A stretch of DNA of 12,594 nt from JBKJML01 sp046596415 (GTDB lineage: Bacteria; Actinomycetota; Thermoleophilia; Gaiellales; Gaiellaceae), in contig JBKJML010000135.1 in the NCBI GenBank assembly GCA_046596415.1, positions 1 through 12,594 on the forward strand. Direction: 5' to 3'. The notes below the pieces were generated by a model, which was given only the letters and a program-made list of their open reading frames with translations, had not been told where the DNA came from and searched no databases. The translations under genes were made by a program, and so were the position numbers. Within the stretch, counting starts at the first letter, position 1. The number at the start of each line of letters is the position of its first letter. Positions 1 through 6,271 of the stretch are shown one piece after another.

Positions 1-222
1 GAGATGTACCGCCGCGACCGCTTCCGCGAGGACCTCGTCATCGAGCGCTGCGCAGAGCTGATCGGGCTCGAGGCGCGCGTGGCGGAGCTCGACGCGATCC
101 TCTCCGGTGGCCGTCCCACCGCGGGCGCCGCCCCGGCGAGCCGCTGCGCGTGCGGCGCGCCGATCCTCTGGGCCTCCCATTTCTGCGCCAACTGCGGCCG
201 CCCGCTGGAGGCAGCCGAATGA
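1..222 (+). CDS. Zinc-ribbon protein, C-terminal part (possibly partial)
   Basis: The reading frame is open from the first base of the window, and the first ATG is at base 4, so the gene may begin at that ATG or continue upstream. The first ~35 residues look helical and charged. They are followed by an Ala/Pro-rich linker and a C-terminal zinc-ribbon half-site pattern, CAC then CANC (Cys-X-Cys ... Cys-X2-Cys, about residues 48-65 counted from base 4). The stop overlaps the next start as ATGA, so it is translationally coupled to the next gene, which also carries a zinc ribbon. The function is not recognised. The coupling suggests the two proteins act together near the membrane, but that is inference only. 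Confidence 0.55.
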   Translation, partial: EMYRRDRFREDLVIERCAELIGLEARVAELDAILSGGRPTAGAAPASRCACGAPILWASHFCANCGRPLEAAE

Positions 223-887
223 GCGAAGGAACGTGCCCTCGGTGCGGCGCTGCCGTCGAGCAGATGCAGGAGTACTGCCTCGAATGCGGCCTGCGCCAGC
301 CCCGCGGCGAGGGCGCCATCGGCCGAATGGGTGCCCGCTTCGCGGCGCGGCACCCGGCACTCCCCGGCGACTGGGTGCTACCCGCGCTCCTCGCCCTCGG
401 GATCGCCGTGCTCGGCGCGACCGCCGCGATCCTCGTCTCGCGATCCGACACAGGCGCCGAGTCGATCCAAACCGCGACCGGCGGCAACATCCCGGTCACC
501 GACACGCTGCCGACCGCACCCGAGCCGCAGGCCACGCCAACGGTCACGACGGGCCCGAGTACGACGCCGCGGACGACGACTCCGGCAAAGCCGCGCCGAA
601 ACCCCGCCGTCGCCACCTGGCCGCGAGGAAAGAACGGCTGGACGATCGTGCTTCTCTCGCTCCCGCAGCCGGGAGGTCGTGCCGCCGCGAACGCACGGGC
701 GCGTCAGGCACGACAGAGCGGCCTCCGCGCCGTCGGCATCCTCGACTCGTCGCGCTACCCGAGCCTCCACTCCGGGTACTACGTCGTCTTCACCGGCATC
801 TACGACTCGTCCGCCGAGGCGACGAGCGCCCTCCAGCGTGCGCGCGCGGCGTTCCCGGCCGCCTACACCCGCCAGATCGTCTCGTAG
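219..887 (+). CDS. Membrane protein: N-terminal zinc ribbon, one TM helix, C-terminal SPOR-like domain
   Basis: This 222-residue protein starts at the ATG within the ATGA overlap with the upstream stop. A longer open frame to base 150 only overlaps the upstream gene. Residues 6-23 hold two CxxC knuckles (C6, C9, C20, C23) forming a compact zinc ribbon. Residues about 53-74 form one hydrophobic membrane segment. Residues about 90-135 are a Pro/Thr-rich, low-complexity linker. Residues about 139-220 resemble a SPOR fold, with a GWTIVLLS strand, an Ala/Arg-rich helix, a GYYVVFTGIY strand and a second helix. The expected topology is zinc ribbon in the cytoplasm and SPOR domain outside. SPOR domains in general bind denuded peptidoglycan at division sites, so a cell-wall role is plausible. 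The SPOR call rests on pattern only. Confidence 0.85.
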   Translation: MSEGTCPRCGAAVEQMQEYCLECGLRQPRGEGAIGRMGARFAARHPALPGDWVLPALLALGIAVLGATAAILVSRSDTGAESIQTATGGNIPVTDTLPTAPEPQATPTVTTGPSTTPRTTTPAKPRRNPAVATWPRGKNGWTIVLLSLPQPGGRAAANARARQARQSGLRAVGILDSSRYPSLHSGYYVVFTGIYDSSAEATSALQRARAAFPAAYTRQIVS

Positions 888-889
888 CG

Positions 890-903
890 CCCGCGACAGC
901 GGG
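890..903 (+). terminator. Possible weak terminator hairpin
   Basis: Three bases after the SPOR-protein stop there is a perfect 5-bp GC stem (CCCGC / GCGGG) with a GACA loop. No T-run follows, so termination is only suggested by its position. Confidence 0.3.
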
Positions 904-1016
904 ACCGGTCGAAGAAACCGCAGGTGTAGAGATTTGCGATGCCGGGAATCACCCGCCCTGCGAGCCTGCCGGACAGTTTCAGCAGTTTTCATGTTCGGCA
1001 ACATTTGAGGCGGACT

Positions 1017-1044
1017 TTGTGACAACCGCTCCGGCCGGTAGACT
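1017..1044 (+). promoter_or_regulatory. Candidate sigma70-type promoter for the Cys3His protein
   Basis: TTGTGA at 1017-1022 matches 4 of 6 bases of the -35 consensus. TAGACT at 1039-1044 matches 4 of 6 bases of the -10 consensus. The spacer is 16 bases. It sits in a 245-base intergenic region that is less GC-rich than its surroundings, and would give a leader of roughly 80 bases before the ATG at 1133. No experimental support is visible. Confidence 0.4.
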
Positions 1045-1132
1045 CGAAACGAACGCCGAGTGGTGGACACAGGCGTTAACGGCGTGTTAAAACGGCTTGC
1101 AGGGACTCGACGGGAGAGCGAAGATAAGCGAC

Positions 1133-1582
1133 ATGGACGCCCAGACTGTGCAGCTTCAAAGCTGCATGTATCAGTATTCGAGAGCCATCTATCGATCGAT
1201 CAAAGACCTGATCGAGCCGTACGCCGACTCGTCGACGCGCCTCGATTCGCGTCGCGACGTGCTCGGACAGTGCGAGCAGACGATGGAGCGCCTCGCCGCC
1301 GACCCGCACTACTTTTCGAAGCCCGACCGCGCGCTCTTCCAGGACATTCGCCGGCATTTCCCGATCACGGCGCAGGCGCAGGTCGCCTGGGCGGTGCGCG
1401 AGGGTGTCGGTGCGGCGGTGTCGTTCATCGAGGAGCAGATCGAGGCCGGCGCGCTCGACGGGGGAGTCGCACGGTGCAAGGCAACGACGCGGAAGGGCAA
1501 GGCGTGCCAGCGCACGCCGCTTCCCGAGCGTGACTACTGCCCGTCGCACCAGCACCTCGAGCACACGACGCTCGCCGCCTAG
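1133..1582 (+). CDS. Small conserved-type protein with C-terminal Cys3His zinc-binding motif
   Basis: This 149-residue protein is of unrecognised function. The start is taken at ATG 1133. A purine-rich GGGAGAG lies at 1112-1118, rather far away, and a TTG at 1097 or the ATG at 1163 remain possible. The N-terminal ~110 residues look helical. The C-terminus holds C115-x9-C125-x10-C136-x2-H139 in a basic context (CKATTRKGKACQ ... YCPSHQ). That pattern occurs in small actinobacterial proteins and in phage or nuclease-linked zinc modules, and suggests nucleic-acid or protein binding. It has its own candidate promoter, and the downstream pafBC-like regulator follows after 60 bases. Whether the two are co-transcribed is unknown. 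Confidence 0.75.
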   Translation: MDAQTVQLQSCMYQYSRAIYRSIKDLIEPYADSSTRLDSRRDVLGQCEQTMERLAADPHYFSKPDRALFQDIRRHFPITAQAQVAWAVREGVGAAVSFIEEQIEAGALDGGVARCKATTRKGKACQRTPLPERDYCPSHQHLEHTTLAA

Positions 1583-1618
1583 CACCCCGGCTCGGATCCG
1601 TTCTCCAAGCCGTCACGC

Positions 1619-1632
1619 GGCGGAACCCCGCC
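1619..1632 (+). repeat. Small GC hairpin just before the pafBC start
   Basis: GGCGG and CCGCC form a 5-bp stem with an AACC loop, ending 10 bases before the ATG at 1643. It could be a weak terminator of the upstream gene, or could mask the ribosome-binding region of pafBC. No clear Shine-Dalgarno sequence is visible there. Confidence 0.3.
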
Positions 1633-1642
1633 CCGTGCGAGA

Positions 1643-3664
1643 ATGGCCGGCGTGTCCCACGACACCGACAAGCTGATCCGCCAGCTCTCGCTCGTTGCCT
1701 TCCTGATGGCAGAGCGGCGACCACTCACCGCACGCGACGTGAAGTCGAACGTCGAGGGCTACTCGGAGATGTCCGACGAGGCGTTCGCTAGGCGCTTCTA
1801 CTCCGACCGTGCCGAGCTGATCGCGCTCGGCGTGCCGCTCCACTCCCAGCGCGACGAGTTCACCGGCGAGGAGCTCTACACCCTGCGCTCCGAGAACTAC
1901 TTCCTCGGCAAGCTCGACCTCGACGACGACGAGTTGGCGGCGCTCCAGACCGCGCTCTATCTGCTTGAGGGGAAGTTCGCCTACGCCGAGCCGCTCCGGC
2001 TCGCGCTCCAGAACCTGGCGCTGGGCCGGCCGGGCTTCGACGAGGCGCAGACGGACACCGCCGAGCGTGTCCGCGTCAACGATCCCGACCACTCGCCGGA
2101 GACCGCCGGCCGGCTGTCGAAGCTCGAGGCCGCGATCTCGAAGCAACGCACGATCAAGTTCAGCTACTGGTCGCCGCAGCGCGACCGGGTTGCCGAGCGC
2201 GAGTTGAACCCCTACGCGCTCCGTCGCGACCGCGGCGTCTGGTACGTGATCGGCCACGACCTCCTGAATGAGGACGTGCGCACGTTCCGGGTCTCCCGAA
2301 TCCGCGGCGACATCCGCTTCGCGACCCGGCGTGAACGCGACTTCCGGTTGCCGCCCGAGTTCGACGTCGAGGCGTACCGGGTGCGAGAAGATTGGCAGCA
2401 CGGTCCGGCCCAGGGCACGGCACGGGTTCGCGTGACGGGTGACACCGCCTGGTGGGTGCACCGAACGCTGGGCGACGCCGGCGTGCTCGTCGATGGCGTG
2501 TTCGAGACCGAGTACGCGAGCCTGGACGCGCTCGCCGGCTGGGTGCTACGCCAGAACGGTCGTGCCCTGCCGCTCGAGCCGGAGGAGCTCCGGCTCGAGA
2601 TCGCCGAGTCGCTCGCACGCATCCAGGTAGGCCACGAGGGCGAGGTGCCGCGGCTCGCCAAGCCCAAGCCGGCCGTCGTCGCCGAGGTCTCGGAGCGTCC
2701 CGCCCCGCCGGTCGCTCCGGAACGCTTCGCCGTGCTCCAGGCCCTCCTCGCCCATCTGCTCGCCGCGTGTGGCGACAACCGGGACGCAGAGATCAACGCA
2801 ACGGAGCTCGCCACGCGGTTCACGATCCCGCCCGACGAGCTCCAGGAGCACCTGTCGCTCCTGAACCTCGTCAACTTCGGTGGTGGCTGCTACACGGTCT
2901 ACGCCGAGCTCGATGGCGACGTGGTTCGGGTCGACAAGGAGCTCTACGGCGACACATTTCGCCAGTCGCCACGCCTGACACCGCTCGAGGCGCGCGCGAT
3001 CCGGCTGGCGCTCGAGCTTGTCGGGCCGACGATCGCGGCCCACGCGCACACACCGCTCGACCGGGTGCGGAAGAAGCTCGAGGAGACGTTCGGCCAGTTC
3101 GAGCTGACGCAGACCCCCGAGCCTCGCGTCGAGGACGCCGAGGAGGGCCTCGTCGCCGTGCTGTCGGACGCGATGGAGCAGCATCGCGTCGTCGAGATCT
3201 CCTATCTCAAGGACGGCGAGGAGACACCCGAGACGCGCCGCGTGGAGCCGTACCGGCTCGAGCGCGAACTGCCCGTCTGGCGGATCCACACCTGGGATCT
3301 CGACCGCGACCAGCCACGCACCTACCGGCTCGACCGGATGCGCGACGCGAAGCTGACGAAACAGACGTTCACCCAGCGCGAGGGCTTCGACCCGAACTTC
3401 CTCGGCGACACGCGCACGGTGCGCGTGCGGTATGCCAAGCCGATCGCCCGCTGGAAGGTCGAGCGAGGTGCGGAGCCGCTCACCGACGGATCGGCCGTGC
3501 GCGACCTGCGCGTTGGAAGCGAGGAGTGGCTCGAGAGCGAGATCCTCGCCGACCGCGGTCACGCGATCGTGCTCGAGCCGGCGGAGCAGCGCGAGAAGAT
3601 CGCCCGGCGCGCGAAGGCGCTGGCGCGGGAGTTCGAGAAGCCTCCCGCCCGCGCCGCACGCTAA
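1643..3664 (+). CDS. pafBC: Fused PafB-PafC type WYL-domain transcriptional regulator
   Basis: This 673-residue protein contains two copies of one architecture, each a winged-helix region, a WYL domain and a C-terminal extension (WCX). Copy 1 has a helix-turn-helix region at about 10-85, WYL at about 165-225 (VWYVIGHD, then TFRVSRI) and WCX at about 257-325. A Pro/Ala linker spans about 335-360. Copy 2 has a helix-turn-helix at about 360-435, WYL at about 515-570 (VWRIHTW, then TYRLDRM) and WCX at about 590-665. PafB and PafC are adjacent separate genes in many actinobacteria and act together as the LexA-independent activator of the DNA-damage response. Fused forms are known. The tandem domain order supports this call over a generic WYL regulator. 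No proteasome or Pup genes are in view. A GTG at 1652 is an alternative start. The stop overlaps the convergent queG stop. Confidence 0.88.
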   Translation: MAGVSHDTDKLIRQLSLVAFLMAERRPLTARDVKSNVEGYSEMSDEAFARRFYSDRAELIALGVPLHSQRDEFTGEELYTLRSENYFLGKLDLDDDELAALQTALYLLEGKFAYAEPLRLALQNLALGRPGFDEAQTDTAERVRVNDPDHSPETAGRLSKLEAAISKQRTIKFSYWSPQRDRVAERELNPYALRRDRGVWYVIGHDLLNEDVRTFRVSRIRGDIRFATRRERDFRLPPEFDVEAYRVREDWQHGPAQGTARVRVTGDTAWWVHRTLGDAGVLVDGVFETEYASLDALAGWVLRQNGRALPLEPEELRLEIAESLARIQVGHEGEVPRLAKPKPAVVAEVSERPAPPVAPERFAVLQALLAHLLAACGDNRDAEINATELATRFTIPPDELQEHLSLLNLVNFGGGCYTVYAELDGDVVRVDKELYGDTFRQSPRLTPLEARAIRLALELVGPTIAAHAHTPLDRVRKKLEETFGQFELTQTPEPRVEDAEEGLVAVLSDAMEQHRVVEISYLKDGEETPETRRVEPYRLERELPVWRIHTWDLDRDQPRTYRLDRMRDAKLTKQTFTQREGFDPNFLGDTRTVRVRYAKPIARWKVERGAEPLTDGSAVRDLRVGSEEWLESEILADRGHAIVLEPAEQREKIARRAKALAREFEKPPARAAR

Positions 3665-4671
3665 CCGGCAGACGCGGCGAGCCGCTCGTCGAGCCGCGCG
3701 AGCGACCAGGCGGCCTGCTCGGCGAGGATCGGGTCGGGATCGTCGAGGTACGAGCCGATGATCGCGCGATGCTCGGGACCGCCGGTGTTGCCGAGCGCGT
3801 TCAGCGCGTTGCGACGCAGCCAGCGCGCTTCGTTGCGGGGGACGTAGAGCCGGTCGTAGCGTCGCACGAGCTCGGAGCCGTCACCGGTCAGCCAGTCGAC
3901 GAGCGACACGATGGGCTCGCCTGCCGTCGGTTCGTCTGCGCGCCGTCCCTCGACGCCGCTGTTCCACGGGCACACGTCCTGGCAGATGTCACAGCCGTAG
4001 ACCATCGCGCCGAGCTCGGCCCGGTAGGCCTCCGGGATCGGCGCCGGCGCCTGCGTCCAGTACGAGAGACAGCGGTTCGCGTCGAGCGTGCCCGGCTCGT
4101 CGAGCGCGCCGGTCGGGCACGCGTCGATACAGAGACGGCACGAGCCACAATCGGTGGCGAGCGGCTGCGACCGTTCGATCTCGAGGTCCGTGACGAGCGT
4201 GCCGAGCACGACCCACGAGCCGTAGCGGCGCGTGATCAGCAGCGTGTTCTTGCCGTAGAAGCCGACCCCGGCCCGTGCCGCGGCCTCGCGGTCGACGTGC
4301 TGATTCTCGTCCACGAGGACGCGGTAGGCGCCGCCGAGGCGCTTCCCGAGCTCGTCCAGCTGCGCGCGGAGCTCCGTGTAGCGCTCGCTCCAGGTGTAGC
4401 GCGGCAGCATTCCCTCCCCCGCCGCCGGCTCGGAGCCGGGGGTGTAATAGCAGAGCGCGGCAGAGACGACCGTCCGCGCGTCGGGCAGCAGCGACTCGGG
4501 GTGGCAGGAGATCTCCGGCCGCGCCATTGTGAACCGCATGTCGGCGAACAGGCCGCGCTCGCGGCGGTCGCGGATGTGCCGCTCGGTGTCGACGTACGGC
4601 TCGGCGGGGGCTGCGCCGACGACGTCGAGGCCGAGCTCCTCCGCGAGTGCCGCGAGGTCGTGTGAGGTCAT
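3661..4671 (-). CDS. queG: Epoxyqueuosine reductase QueG
   Basis: This 336-residue cobalamin-dependent iron-sulfur enzyme reduces epoxyqueuosine to queuosine, the last step of tRNA wobble-base (G34) queuosine synthesis. The sequence shows the family's two [4Fe-4S] signatures: C175xxC178xxC181xxxC185P and C227xxC230xxxC234PWN, with C201 between them. The conserved GxGFYGKNTLLI stretch is at about 135-146, and D127 lies in the expected catalytic-Asp region. The C-terminal ~45 residues resemble a HEAT-like repeat seen in longer QueG proteins. Length is close to the usual ~340-380. No other queuosine genes are in the window. The TAG stop shares 4 bases with the convergent pafBC stop, and the start is only 15 bases from the divergent oxidoreductase start, so the promoter must lie largely within that neighbour. 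Confidence 0.95.
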   Translation of the reverse strand: MTSHDLAALAEELGLDVVGAAPAEPYVDTERHIRDRRERGLFADMRFTMARPEISCHPESLLPDARTVVSAALCYYTPGSEPAAGEGMLPRYTWSERYTELRAQLDELGKRLGGAYRVLVDENQHVDREAAARAGVGFYGKNTLLITRRYGSWVVLGTLVTDLEIERSQPLATDCGSCRLCIDACPTGALDEPGTLDANRCLSYWTQAPAPIPEAYRAELGAMVYGCDICQDVCPWNSGVEGRRADEPTAGEPIVSLVDWLTGDGSELVRRYDRLYVPRNEARWLRRNALNALGNTGGPEHRAIIGSYLDDPDPILAEQAAWSLARLDERLAASAG

Positions 4672-4678
4672 GAGAGGA
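4672..4678 (+). promoter_or_regulatory. Ribosome binding site deciding the oxidoreductase start
   Basis: GAGAGGA lies 8 bases before the GTG at 4687 but only 2 bases before the GTG at 4681. It therefore favours the later start, which also gives the family-typical MKAVRI N-terminus. The site starts one base beyond the first base of the divergent queG start codon. Confidence 0.6.
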
Positions 4679-4686
4679 TTGTGCCC

Positions 4687-5637
4687 GTGAAGGCCGTGCG
4701 TATCCACGAGGACGGTGGCCCGGAGGTGCTCCGCTACGAGGACGTCGCCGAGCCGGTGGCGGGGCCGGACGAAGTGCTCGTCTCGCTCCACGCCGCCTCG
4801 CTGAACCATCTCGACCTCTGGATCCGCAAGGGGCTTCCGTCGGTTCCGAAGCCGCGAATCCTCGGCGCGGACGGGGCGGGCATCCGCGTCGACACCGGCG
4901 AGCGGGTGGTGATCAACCCCGGCCTCGAACACGGCCCGGTGATCACCGTCGTCGGCGAGCACACCGACGGAACACACTGCGAGTTGATCGCCGTGCCCGC
5001 CGGGAACGTCTTCCCGCTCGACGACGCGCTCACCTTCGAGCAGGGAGCCGCGTTCCCGCTCGTGTACGAGACCGCGTACCGCATGCTCGTCACCAAGGCG
5101 CGGCTGGCGGCGGGCGAGACGATCCTGATCTGGGGCATCGGCGGCGGCGTCGCAACCGCGGCGTTCGAGATCGCCCGTGCGGTCGGCGCGCACACGATCG
5201 TCACCTCGGGTAGCGACGAGAAGCTCGAGCGGGCACGCGAATGGGGCGCCGACGTGACCGTGAACCACACAAGCGGCGATGTGCTCGCCGCGGTCAAGGA
5301 AGCGGGCGGCGCCGACGTCGTCGTCGAGTCGGTCGGCGAGGCCACCTGGTCCCGCTCACTCGCAGCGGTGAAGCCAGGCGGCCGCGTCACGGTGTGCGGC
5401 GCCACGAGCGGCCCGAACCCGCCGGCGCAGCTGCACCGCTTCTGGTGGAAGCAGCTCACCGTCTTCGGCTCGACGATGGGCACACGCGAGGACTTTCTCG
5501 GCTGTTACGACCTCGTGCGAAGCGGCAAGGCCCGAATCCACATCGACAGCGTGTTCCCGTTGTCAGAGATCCGCGCCGCGCACGAGCGTCTGGAAGCGGG
5601 CGCGCAACTCGGCAAGATCGTCCTCACGATCCCTTAG
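4687..5637 (+). CDS. MDR-family NAD(P)-dependent oxidoreductase (quinone reductase / alcohol dehydrogenase-like)
   Basis: This 316-residue medium-chain dehydrogenase/reductase has an N-terminal GroES-like domain (about 1-125), a Rossmann domain (about 126-260) with nucleotide loop GIGGGV at 150-155, and a closing C-terminal segment. The start GTG 4687 is preferred because of GAGAGGA 8 bases upstream. The segment VVINPGL ... GEHTDGT matches the zinc-alcohol-dehydrogenase-like branch. In that branch a Cys-rich structural-zinc lobe normally separates these two pieces. Here only about 11 residues separate them and all four lobe cysteines are gone. There is also no Cys at the usual catalytic-zinc position (NHLDLW instead). 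It is therefore likely zinc-independent and closer in behaviour to quinone oxidoreductases. The substrate cannot be read from the sequence. Confidence 0.88.
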   Translation: MKAVRIHEDGGPEVLRYEDVAEPVAGPDEVLVSLHAASLNHLDLWIRKGLPSVPKPRILGADGAGIRVDTGERVVINPGLEHGPVITVVGEHTDGTHCELIAVPAGNVFPLDDALTFEQGAAFPLVYETAYRMLVTKARLAAGETILIWGIGGGVATAAFEIARAVGAHTIVTSGSDEKLERAREWGADVTVNHTSGDVLAAVKEAGGADVVVESVGEATWSRSLAAVKPGGRVTVCGATSGPNPPAQLHRFWWKQLTVFGSTMGTREDFLGCYDLVRSGKARIHIDSVFPLSEIRAAHERLEAGAQLGKIVLTIP

Positions 5638-5644
5638 ACCGCAG

Positions 5645-5815
5645 CTACAGCGAGCGGATGAACCACTCCGAAGCCACGTCGTAACCCTGAGCTTCGAGCG
5701 CGTCAGCCAACGCAGCGTCGGCTGAGCGGGCCGGAACAATGGCAAGGACGGCGTCCGACGCCGCTGCCCACGAGACGAGCGTACTGCCCGGTGACGGCCG
5801 CAGCGCGAACACCAC
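5645..5815 (-). CDS. Possible small ORF or C-terminal gene remnant
   Basis: A 56-residue minus-strand frame starts at GTG 5815 (or GTG 5812) directly after an in-frame TAG, and ends at TAG 5645. Its composition looks protein-like: a strand-like segment ending in a DAVLAIVPA stretch, an Ala/Asp helix, then AQGYDVASEWFIRSL. That resembles the C-terminal beta-alpha-beta end of a globular enzyme more than random GC-rich frame noise. No Shine-Dalgarno sequence is obvious. It may be a small gene or the remnant of a larger one whose front part has been replaced by hairpin DNA. The family is not recognised. Confidence 0.3.
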   Translation of the reverse strand: MVFALRPSPGSTLVSWAAASDAVLAIVPARSADAALADALEAQGYDVASEWFIRSL

Positions 5816-5818
5816 CTA

Positions 5819-5833
5819 GTGGCTCAGAGCCAC
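5819..5833. repeat. 15-base dyad GTGGCTC-A-GAGCCAC
   Basis: A perfect inverted repeat with 7-base arms around a single central A. The gap is too short for an RNA loop, so it looks more like a protein-binding dyad, lying immediately upstream of the possible small minus-strand ORF. Confidence 0.45.
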
Positions 5834-5877
5834 AAGGCGGTGTCCCGCGATCTGCCCAAGATTCGAGGGGTGCCCGG

Positions 5878-5930
5878 CGCGTCGTTCGCGTGCCGCGAGC
5901 GACGCGAGTGCGGCGGAGCGGGGCTCCGCC
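5878..5930. terminator. Tandem strong stem-loops, likely bidirectional terminator region
   Basis: Hairpin 1 pairs 5878-5890 with 5894-5906: 13 pairs including one G-U on the plus-strand RNA, loop TGC. On the minus-strand RNA that pair becomes an A-C mismatch. Hairpin 2 pairs GGCGGAGC (5912-5919) perfectly with GCTCCGCC (5923-5930) around a GGG loop. They lie between convergent genes, hairpin 2 starting 33 bases beyond the operon's last stop codon. Neither is followed by a T-run, which is common in very GC-rich actinobacteria. The role as terminator is inferred from position and stability. Confidence 0.5.
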
Positions 5931-5962
5931 CGGCGGGAGCCGTACGGCCGGGGCGCGACGGG

Positions 5963-6262
5963 CTAACCGAAACCGAGGATGAACTTGGCATCCTCGGACA
6001 TGCGGTCCGGCGTCCATGCCGGCTCCCAGACGAGCTCGACCTCCACCTTTTCGACGCCCGGGAGCGCTGCGGCGCAGTCGTGGATCGCCTCCTGGATCAT
6101 CGGCCCGGCGGGGCAGCCCATCGAGGTGAGGCTGTGAATCACCTTCACGTTGGCGCCCTCCACCTCGACGTCGTACATCAGCCCGAGCTCGACGATGTCC
6201 ATCCCGAGCTCCGGATCCTCGACCTCGTGCAGCGCTTCGATGACGTCCTCGCGAGTGACCAT
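5963..6262 (-). CDS. SufT / MIP18-type (DUF59) metal-sulfur cluster assembly factor
   Basis: This 99-residue single-domain protein carries the family's DPE motif (16-18, EDPELGMDIVELGL) and the SMGCPAGPMI loop with the conserved Cys at position 50. Proteins of this family (SufT, PaaD, eukaryotic MIP18) help mature Fe-S proteins. The C-terminal ~20 residues (WEPAWTPDRMSEDAKFILGFG) are typical of the bacterial single-domain form. The start is ATG 6262, with AAGG overlapping the GlpX-homologue stop about 7-8 bases upstream. It is the last gene of the five-gene operon, 9 bases after the preceding stop. No Fe-S protein is encoded in this operon, so its inclusion is not explained by its neighbours. 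Confidence 0.9.
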   Translation of the reverse strand: MVTREDVIEALHEVEDPELGMDIVELGLMYDVEVEGANVKVIHSLTSMGCPAGPMIQEAIHDCAAALPGVEKVEVELVWEPAWTPDRMSEDAKFILGFG

Positions 6263-6271
6263 GGCGTTACC

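Larger units (their letters stand above)
5638..5962. other. 325-base convergent intergenic region
   Basis: This lies between the oxidoreductase (plus) and the end of the five-gene minus-strand operon. It holds a possible 56-residue minus-strand ORF, a 15-base dyad and two strong stem-loops described separately. The part from about 5834 to 5962 has no convincing coding signal on either strand. Confidence 0.7.

Noticed and set aside
2452..4665. 737-codon open frame on the plus strand
   Set aside because: It overlaps pafBC and queG, both with clear domain motifs. The translation is Arg/Ala-rich low complexity typical of an off-frame reading in GC-rich DNA.
4672..5268. Extension of the queG frame upstream of ATG 4671
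   Set aside because: It would run antisense through the oxidoreductase; MTSHDLAALAEELG is a normal QueG N-terminus.
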